Shown here: piece after piece, positions 45,301 to 53,969 of the stretch
How positions within the stretch are numbered: the first letter of the stretch is position 1
Layout: every line of letters begins with the position of its first letter
Source of the DNA: Rugalucina vietnamica
Taxonomy: Eukaryota; Mollusca; Bivalvia; Lucinida; Lucinidae
Length of the DNA: 64,000 nucleotides
Reading direction: 5' to 3'
Assembly (NCBI GenBank): GCA_964017185.1
Contig: OZ024874.1
Coordinates: 48,946,856 to 49,010,855, forward strand
Notes under the pieces: model-generated
Databases searched by the model: none
What the model was told of the DNA's origin: nothing
What the model saw: the letters and a program-made list of their open reading frames with translations, nothing else
Position numbers and translations under genes: made by a program

Positions 45301-48300
45301 TTTTGAAACAAAACAACAAGAAATTCCTGGTTTACTACTCTCAGTTGATTTTCAGCAAGCATTTGACTCTGTATCTTGGAAATTTATTGCTAAAACACTT
45401 GACTACTTCAATTTTGGACCTTCTTTTAAAAAATGGATTAAAATATTTCAAAATGGCTCAGAATCATGCATTTTACAGAACGGTCATATGTCTGACTATT
45501 TCTGTCTTCAAAGGGGCTGCAGACAAGGGGACCCAATATCCCCATATATTTTTATTTTATGTGCAGAAATATTAAGCCATATGATAAGAAAAGATACAAA
45601 CATTCGAGGAATTGTTATCAAAAATAAAGAATTCAAACTGAGTCAGTATGCTGATGACACGCAAATATTTTTAGATGGTGAAGAAATATCATTAAGGAAG
45701 ACATTACAAAACTTACATTTATTTTATCGTATGTCAGCACTTAAAATTAATGTGGATAAAACAAGGGCAATTTGGATTGGAAGCATGGCTAAATCAAATA
45801 AGAAACTTTGCAAGGAGTTTAAACTTGATTGGGATCAGGGACCTATAAAAATTTTAGGAGTCACCTTCACACCGGAAATTTACAACCTATGGGACCATAA
45901 TTCCAAAGATTTATTAAAAAAGGTGGAAAGCACCCTTTTAAATTGGTCAAAAAGAAAAATAACATTGCTTGGTAAAATTACTGTCATAAAATCAATTGCA
46001 ATCTCGAAATTTGTTCATCTGTTTTTGGCTCTGCCAAATCCACCAGAAAATCTAGTGAAGACATTGAACAAATTGTGTTTTAATTTTATATGGAATGGTG
46101 GGCCTGACAAAATAAAAAGAAAATTTATTGTTAAGGATATATCCAAAGGTGGACTGAGAATGTTACAAATAGATAGCTTTATTGCTGCCTTAAAGATTAC
46201 ATGGCTTAGAAGGGAAATAGTACAACCTAACTGCACTTGGAACATTTTATCTAATATAGATTTAAATAATGTTTATACCAAAGGTAGTAATTATGCCAGT
46301 AAAAAAGTGGAAGAATTAAATAATCCTTTTTGGAAAGATCTGCTTAGAAGTTGGATAATGTTTTGTAACGCTGCAAAAATACAAACATTAGAAGATGTTT
46401 TATTTTCTCCTTTATGGTATAATTCAAATTTCCAACATGCAAAATATATTTATTATAAAGATTGGTATAATAAGGGTATAAGAAATGTGATTGATCTTTT
46501 AGATACAAATGGTAACTTTTATCAGTTCCAGCAGCTTCAGGAGGTTTATAATATTCAAGGTACATTTTTGGATCATGCAACACTTTTGAGAAATATACCA
46601 GCTTACTGGAAGCAGTTAGTAAACCAAGATAACATATCATGTCAGGCCCACAAACAAAATGTAACAAGAAACTATTACATTAACTATCTTTGTAAAGACA
46701 AAAAAGGCTGTAGAACCTTCTACGACATTCTTATAAGCAATGCAATTCCAACACCACCTTCAGAAAGGTGGATGAAGGAACTTGGTGAAATAGATCAAGA
46801 GGAATGGAATAGTTTTAACAAAATGGTTAAAAATATAGAGGAAATTAAACTGAAAGAATTTCAATTTAAAATTAATAATCACATCTTAGTTACAAAATCT
46901 TTCCTTTATAAGATTAATAAAGTTGACAATGGGATGTGCAGTTTTTGCAACCAACATCCTGAAACCATTCTTCATTTGTTTTACTACTGCAGAAAGGTAA
47001 AATCATTTTGGGCAGAACTGAGGACTTGGTTGGAACTTAAAGCAGACATAACACTACAGTTAACGGTAAAAAATATTTTATTTTCTAAGCAAGGACACAA
47101 TGATCTATTAAATTACTTGATATTACTTGCAAAATACCATATATACAGAACAAAATTTTTTATAAATCAAATAAGCTTTGAAAACTTCTTAACTTATCTT
47201 AGAAAGAAGTACAAAAATGGAAAATATATTCCAAAGTTGCACAACAAAACAGATGTATTTTTCACAAAATGGTCAGCTTTATATTCTATTCTAGAAGGTG
47301 ACTCATGATTTTAGTACTTATTACAATGAGAAGTTGCACAGAAGAATTTTAATTATGATTGAAAAATTAGCCCCCTCCTAGCATGCATAGATGGACGAGC
47401 CAATCAGAGCATTTTAAATGAACCGTGCTGCTTTCATGTTATAGTAATACTGCTTTCTCGATACTGTGGAAATGAAAAGCGTTACAGCTCAGTGATAAAA
47501 GTTTCTGCAACCAAAGTAGACCTTACTACGCGTTTTATTATCTTGTGTGCATTCCATGCTATTGGACAGCAGTGTCTCTTTTTGTCAAGCAGCCAGACAA
47601 TGTATGCACCAATGCTTCCTGTTCCGTCATTTATGTTTCCCATGGATGCATCAGTGAAAACTACGACCTTTATTTCTGAAGACTTGTTCAGCTTGTTCAA
47701 ATGTTAGGAAAGAGTTGATATTCTTCATTCTGTTAACTTTCTTTATTGCCCTTAACAGATCTTCATTTCTTTATTGCCCTTAACAGATTTTCATTTCTTT
47801 ATTGCCCTTAACAGATTTTCATTTCTTTATTGCCCTTAACAGATTTTCATTTCTTTATTGCCCTTAACAGATTTTCATTTCTTTATTGCCCTTAACAGAT
47901 TTTCATTTCTTTATTGCCCTTAACAGATTTTCATTTCTTTATTGCCCTTAACAGATTTTCATTTCTTTATTGCCCTTAACAGATTTTCATTTCTTTATTG
48001 CCCTTAACAGATTTTCATTTCTTTATTGCCCTTAACAGATTTTCATTTCTTTATTGCCCTTAACAGATTTTCATTTCTTTATTGCCCTTAACAGATTTTG
48101 TTTTATGTCTTGGTGTTTAAAAAAAAATTGTGCTGTTGGCGCCTTATGTATGTTTTCTTATTTTTAGTTAAGTTAAGGTAACTGAGTGGCCACCTATTGG
48201 GAAAATAGCTGCTCATTCGGCTTACGATATGTTTCATGGTATAAGTACCTGACTGTTAATTTGGTTTTTTCCCACCTCGGTTTTTGGAGTGGGAATCTTT

Positions 48301-51300
48301 TTCTGATTGCGCCTTTTCCTGATCTTTGCCTACTTGTACCTTCTTCTACTGGGTGGTTTTCAAAAAATGAAGTATTTTTCAATATTAAAGCTGAACTGAT
48401 AAGCTTTATACATACATGTATAAGGTCTCATTTATACCTTAAATGTGTGTTATGAAGGTGTCAAACTCCATACACAATTTCATAAAAAGAGGATCTATAC
48501 CAAATTTATACAACAATATATACCTAAAAATGTCACAAGTGCAACGTTTTAGCGTGACATTTTGAATATCAAGTCATTTTCAAATGGTCAGAAAACAATT
48601 ATCTGATTACCTAACAAAACAAAATCTCTAAAAAGTTACAAACAATTAGGTACTTGCGAGTTGCCAATAAGCCATGCATGTATTTCGCCTTTGTTGCCTC
48701 TTCAGCATTTATAAATGATAAACATACCCCTAAAAATAAACTATAGTAAAAACAGCTTAGCTACAACTTGTGAAAGCCAATGTTCAATCATTGTAAGCCC
48801 TACATCTATTGTATGCTCTTACTGATCAAGTCTAATGCATCTGGATTGATTATCAGAGGTTCTTCATTTAAAACCCTTTCTTATATTTTGAAAAGTAAGT
48901 GATCTATTTTTGTCACAAGTGCAACGTTTTGTATTTCTTGACTGACCATATAAGCATATCATGCATGACTTGTTATTTTGCTTTATATTTTAGTCTAGCA
49001 GGTCAGAAAGAAACCAACAAAACAACCCTTTGCATACAGTTATGCATATTGGTGTCTATTAATTAACAAAAGTGATGTCACAAGTGCAACGCATATTTTC
49101 TAGTCTAACAAATTGAACGCTAATTCTTAACGATACATATTACTTTCACTCTTATAAATGTATATAGCAATCACAGGAAGAATTGTACACTTGTAAGATA
49201 CTGTTCATCATTAAATACATAGATCATTTGAGTTTATAAGTGCAGAAAGCAATTTTGGGTCAAATTTATCAAATAAGTGTGTGAAAAAAAAATTTTTTGG
49301 AGAATTTTATCAAATTAATGGCATAGAGTCTAGTCCCAATATAGGGTCTATCAAACTAAGAACAAATTTGAAACATAAAGTGTATGTTACAAATGTAGCA
49401 CTACTTATAAGGTATATCACCAGTTTTGAAAATAAACAACAAAAAGCACAGAAGCAAGAAAATCACAAAAATGGCCGTTGTCAAAAAGATTTGAATGTTG
49501 ATTTCTTTTATTTTGATATGCATAGAAAAACCAGGAACAAAAATCAAACAGACAAATGCACATCTCAATTTTGACCTAAAATGGGTCAATGTCACACTTT
49601 TACTTCTTTTTTTTTTTGAAAATCATCCTACTTTGCCTTGGTTTAACTTGGTACTCAATTGGATCATATAAAATGACATTTCTGGCCTTGATCTCTGCAC
49701 AGCCCAGTTGAGCTGACCTACTATTTGCCTATATGTAGTTTGCTCTTGTTCGTTTAACAATTCATTTTTAGCACCGGCTCTTCATGGATCCAAAATTTGC
49801 TTGCGAAAAATAACGGCAATGTTAATTCATGGAAGTTCAATGAAGTTATTGCAAAGGATATCATTCAGCGCTTTCCTAAAATCTTTCATACATTTTCTAA
49901 ATCAAAGATTGCCACAGTTTGTGCTTGATGTTCAACATATTCACATAGACACAATGTTGGATACTACATATATAGATTCAGACAAGCTGCAATATCGTAC
50001 TGCATTAGCTTTAACAAAAAGAAACTTTACCGTCTAAAGTTGGTCTTCACATTATCACAGGTGTTCCCTAACTTATTTTCCGCATATGTGTATATTTGTG
50101 TTTCCAAAGTCAGCTTGGATATTCTCTTATATATGTCTCGTAACATATGTTGTATAAAATAAAAATAAAAATGAGAACTAAAATCTACTTTTAACCTTAA
50201 AATTTATATTATATAAATTTTCAGGGTCAAGCAGTTCTGTTCCGATCAGTGTCAGCTGCCCGGCTGCTGCAAGAACGATGTGCACGGGTAAGCAGCTATG
50301 AACACCCTTTGTACCTCACGTTTATTCTATGGTATTTACATTTTCACTGCACTTTTTTTCTTCATTTACCAATTAAAAACGTTAAGCCACGTGATCTAGA
50401 GGCCACGCCTATGGGTGGGGCGACGTCAAAACCAGCCAATGACGTTGTGAGCACGACAATTAGACGGATTTAATGTCAGATTACATGAAAATATGTGAAA
50501 TTAAAAATATGATACTTGATTGATAATATAAAATGTAAATATAAGTATTGAAATTCAGATTTTAGCTTTCACTGGCGTCACAGGCATCAAAACAGCCTAA
50601 TGTTTTTCATCATCCAGCGAAAGCTAAAATTTGAATATTTCAGTTCTTAATTATTAATCTAAGATTAACGAGTACATGGCTGAATCATTATATGTACCTC
50701 ATTTCCCTGACTGCATGCTCTTATTGCGTCTTTCACATAAAACAGTTCTTTCAAGGGTATACCATTTAATCATGATGCAGCTGTGGGACTGAATCTGAAT
50801 CTAAATAGTTTACCGGTACATCATTATAAGAGTGACGTCAAAGATATAAAGTTACAAGGAATTAATGAAATATACTAAGAAACAAACGAAAGTTTCTATT
50901 TTTGATTGTCCATATTTGTCTTAATTTACTTGTCTCTTTCAAATTTATAGTAACAACAACATTACCTGCAACGAAACCACCATCTTCTACAACAACGACA
51001 ATAACAACAACAACATCGACAACAACACCGACATCGACAACAACAACCACAATAATAACAACACCGCCGCCGACAACAACCACAACACCGCCGCCGACAA
51101 CAACCACAACACCGCCGCCGACAACAACCACAACACCGCCGCCGACAACAACAACAACAACACCGCCGCCGACAACAACAACAACACAGCCGCCGACAAC
51201 AACCACAACACCGCCGCCGACATCAACAACAACACAGCCGCCGACAACAACAACAACACCGCCGCCGACAACAACAACAACACAGCCGCCGACAACAACA

Positions 51301-52581
51301 ACAACACCGCCGACGACAACAACAACAACACCGCCGCCGACAACAACAACAACACCGCCGCCGACAACAACCACAACACCGCCGCCGACAACAACCACAA
51401 CACCGCCGCCGACAACAACCACAACACAGCCGCCGACAACAACAACAACACAGCCGCCGACAACAACAACAACACAGCCGCCGACAACAACAACAACACC
51501 GCCGCCGACAACAACAACAACACCGCCGCCGACAACAACAACAACACCGCCGCCGACAACAACAACAACACCGCCGCCGACAACAACAACAACACCGCCG
51601 CCGACAACAACAACACCGCCGCCGACAATAACCAGAACCACAACAACACCGCCGCCGACAACAACCACAACAACAACAACGTCGACAACATCGACAACAA
51701 CACCTAAAACAACACCGACAACAACAACATCGAAAACAACAACTACACTGAAAACAACAATAGCACCGAAAACAACAACACAAAAAGCAACGACAACTAC
51801 AATAATACCGACAACAACAGCTTCAACAAATAAGCAAGCGATTGCTAGTCTAACAAATTCAACAATTAAGTATACAGCATCTACCGAAATTACAACTAAA
51901 CATACCGAAGATGATGATTCTGACGATCATTTTACTATTATATTGATCATAGTTGCAGCTGTCATTGTTTTTCTTACAGGTGCCAGTGTCACTGTCATAG
52001 TACTAAGAAGAAAACTCATTCTTCACATGATTGGAAAACCAAACATGAAAGATCATCAATCACATAGTGGCATCCATAATGTAAAAGTGCAGCCTATAAC
52101 TGATCAGAATATCAATGGGCTTCATCCTGAACTGCGGCCTAAGGATCATCAATATTTCATTGATTTCGCTGATGAGAAAAGACAACATGCCTCCCATTTC
52201 GAAGCTGGTGAACAACCAAAATCTTCCGAGCTGCCACTGCAAGTTCTCGATATCAATATAAATGGCCTTCATACAAGTCTTAGGGCCAAAGATCAATTAT
52301 TTTATGTTGAGCACCCAAATGTGAAACAACAGGGTTCTAAATTGTACAAGGGTCCGTCAGACGTGAAGAATGGAGAGTCATTACACAAAGACTCACCTTC
52401 AAATAAGTGTAACGCCGTTGTGCCCCGCAGTAGCAATAACGCTAATGGAATGATAGACGGCATAGCGAGGTCCGACAATGACAATGTCCGTAACGAAAGA
52501 ATTGAACAATATTTGAATGGCTTAACAGACTACAGAAACAATGGAACAGCATTTCAAGCTACCAATAATGCCGATTTATAA
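36292..52581 (+). CDS. Type-I membrane lectin-mucin: signal peptide, SUEL lectin, CUB-like, Thr/Pro stalk, TM, tail
   Basis: Five exons join in phase 1 throughout: 36292-36373, 37067-37411, 37979-38356, 50225-50287 and 50951-52581, each with GT/AG borders, giving about 832 aa. Domains: signal peptide (1 to about 22), SUEL-type galactose/rhamnose-binding lectin (about 28-142), CUB-like domain (about 143-268), a short Ser/Cys linker, a mucin-like Thr/Pro stalk (291 to about 600), a transmembrane helix (617-641) and a 190-residue tail with a duplicated motif. It is probably a cell-surface carbohydrate-recognition or adhesion protein, with the O-glycosylated stalk holding the lectin away from the membrane. 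SUEL lectins in molluscs are often immune-related; a role here is inference. Extra exons in the 11.9-kb intron 3 cannot be excluded. Confidence 0.8.
36374..37066 (+). other. Lectin-mucin intron 1
   Basis: A GTAAGTA donor and TTTCAG acceptor bound it. No repeat or gene was recognised inside. Confidence 0.65.
37067..37411 (+). CDS. Lectin-mucin exon 2: SUEL-type lectin domain
   Basis: The order of Cys and Gly residues follows the SUEL pattern: VCAGDNLLASCRNGKVI, VNYGTKL, CSGKPLC and a closing HYVTIQYYC. The classical YGR and DPC sugar-binding motifs are YGT and TIC here, so rhamnose or galactose binding may be altered. Confidence 0.85.
37412..37978 (+). other. Lectin-mucin intron 2
   Basis: GTAAAT donor and TCCTCCAG acceptor. 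It contains several diverged short duplications (AAGTCCATTTTCTYGTATAAAGTG words near 37843 and 37880) and no gene. Confidence 0.65.
37979..38356 (+). CDS. Lectin-mucin exon 3: CUB-like domain
   Basis: About 125 residues with a CUB-like layout: a GHLYIQNQGYP entry, C...C pairs around CSVEVQDC, SCTTGKQQLQI, TLTC and a final GYFWLGFEG. CUB assignment is by pattern and is not certain. Donor GTAGGG. Confidence 0.7.
38752..38892. repeat. Foldback with about 65-bp imperfect arms
   Basis: GATCAACCATGG at the left mirrors CCATGGTTGATC at the right. CAGTGTTCAAACATTCG is repeated inverted as CGAATGTTTGAACACTG, and the centre is the GCGGCCTGCGGCC palindrome. Confidence 0.85.
39041..41390 (+). mobile_element. 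Interspersed repeat family F, copy F2 with internal tandem units
   Basis: It begins GGCTCACTTGAGCCGAAGGC with an inverted GCTCACAAGTGAGC and a (GTC)n tract at 39083-39116. Inside, a unit carrying CCAATCAAA(G/T)CCAAACTT recurs at 39158, 40172 and 40591, with a diverged CCTATTAAATCCAAACTT at 41056; the last three are 419 and 465 bp apart. Each unit also holds GGTCACATGGCCAAGATGGC-like and CTGCCCCTGC words. The right border is not clear. Confidence 0.7.
41391..42373. other. Intronic non-coding with one family B copy
   Basis: Only the family B copy at 41749-41910 is recognisable. Confidence 0.55.
41749..41910. mobile_element. Interspersed repeat family B, copy B4
   Basis: GGTACTAGTAGGCAAAGATC, AAGGCGCAATCA, ATTCCCACTCCAAAAACC, CAATCAGGTACTTATACCAT and GATAGGTGGCCACTCAGTT follow in family order. 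Confidence 0.75.
42374..42680 (-). pseudogene. Copia-like RNase H, C-terminal half (degenerate)
   Basis: On the minus strand the frame contains DNKSVIEAILSTRLVEDKRL, typical of the RNase H of Ty1/copia-type polyproteins. It carries the frame on from the N-terminal half at 47482-47700, from which it is now separated by the L1-like LINE, with one in-frame stop just past the junction. No integrase, RT or LTR was recognised nearby, so only a fragment of the element remains. Confidence 0.7.
42681..42696 (+). repeat. Left target-site duplication of the L1-like LINE
   Basis: AAAGTTTCTGCAACCA here is identical to 47498-47513, and flanking bases differ on both sides, giving a 16-bp target duplication. 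A partial extra copy, AAAGTTTCTGCA, follows at 42699. Confidence 0.8.
42697..47497 (+). mobile_element. Decayed L1/Tx1-like LINE
   Basis: A plus-strand non-LTR element lies between 16-bp target duplications. No ORF1 was recognised in the first 800 bp. The ORF2-like part starts at 43504 and ends at TGA 47306-47308, broken by several frameshifts. The 3' UTR is about 190 bp and lacks a clear poly-A tail. Confidence 0.8.
43504..47308 (+). pseudogene. L1/Tx1-like ORF2 with multiple frameshifts
   Basis: Conserved segments appear in different frames: endonuclease start (SQNCRGLKN, LQDVHIDR, YGPNEDRP) at 43504-43896; endonuclease end (CGDWNLVLD, ARLDFFLVS, TDHSAI) at about 43905-44321; linker at 44422-44808; RT start (WRPISLL) near 45140; RT core (CRQGDPISPYIF, YADDTQIF) and the C-terminal Cys/His domain (CSFCNQHPETILHLFYYC) in one 606-codon frame at 45488-47308. 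Frame changes lie near 43890, 44315, 44810, 44960, 45080 and 45250; the last looks like loss of one T. The layout and RT motifs fit L1/Tx1. The copy cannot encode a working ORF2p. Confidence 0.85.
47482..47700 (-). pseudogene. Copia-like RNase H, N-terminal half (degenerate)
   Basis: On the minus strand the frame shows VVVFTDASMGN and RRVVRSTL-like residues (actual KRVVRSTLVAET), the start of a Ty1/copia-type RNase H, then stops just past the LINE junction. Upstream, the preceding part of the polyprotein is frame-shifted and merges with the 28-bp minisatellite. It carries the frame that resumes at 42680. Confidence 0.7.
47498..47513 (+). repeat. Right target-site duplication of the L1-like LINE
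   Basis: Exact copy of 42681-42696, lying inside the copia-like RNase H reading frame. Confidence 0.8.
47738..48098. repeat. 28-bp minisatellite, 13 units
   Basis: The unit TTTATTGCCCTTAACAGATT plus TTCATTTC repeats with an exact 28-bp period (GCCC from 47748 to 48084 = 12 x 28). The units are nearly identical, the first carrying ATCTTC instead of ATTTTC. It adjoins the copia-like fragment. Confidence 0.95.
48108..48341 (-). mobile_element. Interspersed repeat family B, copy B5 (reverse)
   Basis: The reverse complement of the family order: GTAACTGAGTGGCCACCTAT, GGCTTACGATATGTTTCATGG, CCCACCTCGGTTTTTGGAGT, TTGCGCCTTTTCCTGATC and TACTTGTACC. Confidence 0.75.
48342..50224. other. Intronic, GTCACAAGTGCAACG words only
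   Basis: The word TGTCACAAGTGCAACG occurs at 48531, 48911 and (with a different 3' end) 49076; the first is followed by AGCGTGACATTTT, making an AAAATGTCAC/GTGACATTTT hairpin. A short open frame at 49801-50037 shows no recognised domain. Confidence 0.5.
50225..50287 (+). CDS. Lectin-mucin exon 4: short linker
   Basis: A TTTTCAG acceptor and GTAAGC donor bound 63 bp that keep phase 1 at both ends. It encodes about 21 residues including SVPISVSCPAAART. Confidence 0.55.
50288..50950 (+). other. Lectin-mucin intron 4
   Basis: GTAAGC donor, TTTATAG acceptor. It holds a near-inverted pair around TTTTAGCTTTCACTGGCGTC (50560) and CCAGCGAAAGCTAAAATTTG (50615), a short foldback. Confidence 0.6.
50951..52581 (+). 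CDS. Lectin-mucin exon 5: Thr/Pro stalk, TM and tail
   Basis: The exon opens in phase 1 (VTTTLPATKPP), then about 25-27 near-identical 8-residue units (TTTTTPPP or TTTTTQPP; 24-bp period) between about 51060 and 51680, then a lower-order Thr/Lys stretch. A hydrophobic helix (51931-52005) is followed by RRK. The tail carries two copies of NINGLHxxLRxKD (near 52105 and 52249), each with aromatic residues after it. Stop TAA 52579-52581. A weak ATTAAA lies about 100 nt downstream. Confidence 0.85.
51060..51680 (+). repeat. 24-bp coding minisatellite (mucin stalk)
   Basis: Units of CCGCCGCCGACAACAACAAC plus four bases recur; the period is a multiple of three, so unit gain or loss keeps frame. The array is likely length-polymorphic. 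Confidence 0.9.
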
Positions 52582-53917
52582 CATAATCTTTCACTACCTG
52601 ATTCCCATATGTTTTTGGAAAAATGCGTATGTCAATTCACAATAAGTCATGACAAAAAAATCTCATCGCAATCATTCACGTATTAAAATTAAAACATAAG
52701 CTGAATAATGTTGATAATGATGTTAAGTGAGAACAACAAACACTCCAGTTTATCTAAAACACGAATGGGAACAAAGATGCTGAGATAAGAACAAACCCTT
52801 TCTTTACATTTGTCGCCAACGTTTACTCTACAAACTTACATACGTATTATCTGTGTACAAAATGTAGGATAAAGACAGAAAGAACTGCGCGGCCCCCAAG
52901 ATTGCGCATTAGGCATATCAACCAGATTTCAAACAATATGTTACACCAACAAGAGTGTACAAGATTAATTTGAAGATAAAAGTGATTTCCTTTCTTTTCT
53001 GATTGAACAATTAATCACCAGTATGTGATTTTGTTTAATTTTGAAATAATGTGTGGTGACTTCTTGTGCCACCATATACATCATTATTTTCTTTGAAACT
53101 TCTTGTTTGAAATTTGTCCCATGGCTGTCATATGTGTTGACAGAAATACAACTCCTGCGAATAAATTGCAGCTTGCTATAAAATATACATTTGATTAAGC
53201 AGCGCGCAATGTTAGGGGACAAATTGTCTCAAATTATTTCAAGGGGGTAAATATATTTTCAGCCACAATATTTCTATAGTTGATAGAAATTTTTCATATT
53301 ATGATATATAATATTAATGATCGAATCACTAAAACATCTCATGGTCAGTGATGTTAGTAAGTGTTTACATTTCACGTCAGACCTGGCATGAAATACCATA
53401 GTTGCGCAATGTTACCGGACTGCACCATAAAGCCTAACCATCTTGTTTACAGCCCACCTGAGTACGGAATACCGAACATAAACAATAATAAACCTTAGGC
53501 AATTTACGGCCTATATTCTGTTCTCGTCGTTAGTCCTAATGCGTTGTCAAATGGGTGTCACTTTTTCCATTAAGTCGAGCAGTGAATAGAGTTAAATAAA
53601 CCATTGGAACAAGTAAACTTTTGCTTCGGCAGCAAGAAATTGCCAGACTGTAATCAAAAACGTTTTCAATACAGATATAACGATATCCAGAGCTGTCCAT
53701 ATCGAACTAAAGTGTCAGATATTCGACTGAGAATGTTAGAATGTCATATGCCAATGTATGCCTATTCGCTGAGTAAAAATCGATTATTGGAAATACAGCC
53801 TACAACAGCACTGTTTACAAGAATCTGATTCTTGTCTATTTGTACAATGTACATGAATGGTACATTGACCACAACAAGGAAATAACTTGAACATATTGGC
53901 GTATAAAATCCACAATT
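52582..53917. other. Spacer between the lectin-mucin and dioxygenase genes
   Basis: It has no exon that I can support. It should hold the 3' UTR of the first gene and the promoter of the second; no TATA box can be assigned. Confidence 0.5.
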
Positions 53918-53969
53918 ATGGCGAGTATTCCAAGTGCACCAGAAAAGAAAGGTGATGCACACATTAAAG
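53918..53969 (+). CDS. Dioxygenase exon 1
   Basis: ATG GCG AGT starts a 17-codon exon (MASIPSAPEKKGDAHIK) ending at a GTAATC donor in phase 1. The start is the only ATG in frame; an earlier exon is possible but not needed. Confidence 0.65.

Larger units (their letters stand above)
38357..50224 (+). other. Lectin-mucin intron 3 (11.9 kb, packed with repeats)
   Basis: It holds a foldback, a family F element, family B copies, a copia-like remnant, an L1/Tx1-like LINE and a minisatellite. The donor GAAG|GTAGGG and acceptor TTTTCAG|GGTC keep phase 1. Any cassette exons inside were not recognised. Confidence 0.65.

Noticed and set aside
47738..48098. CRISPR array
   Set aside because: The 28-bp units are contiguous, with no unique spacers, in eukaryotic DNA; it is a minisatellite.
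49801..50037. A 78-codon frame in intron 3 as an exon or transposase fragment
   Set aside because: No recognisable domain and no splice-site or repeat context; left as unassigned.
50862..51783. Long minus-strand frames rich in Val/Gly, Leu/Ser or Cys/Arg opposite the mucin stalk
   Set aside because: They are antisense shadows of the 24-bp coding repeat; the plus strand has a consistent splice site, TM helix and tail.
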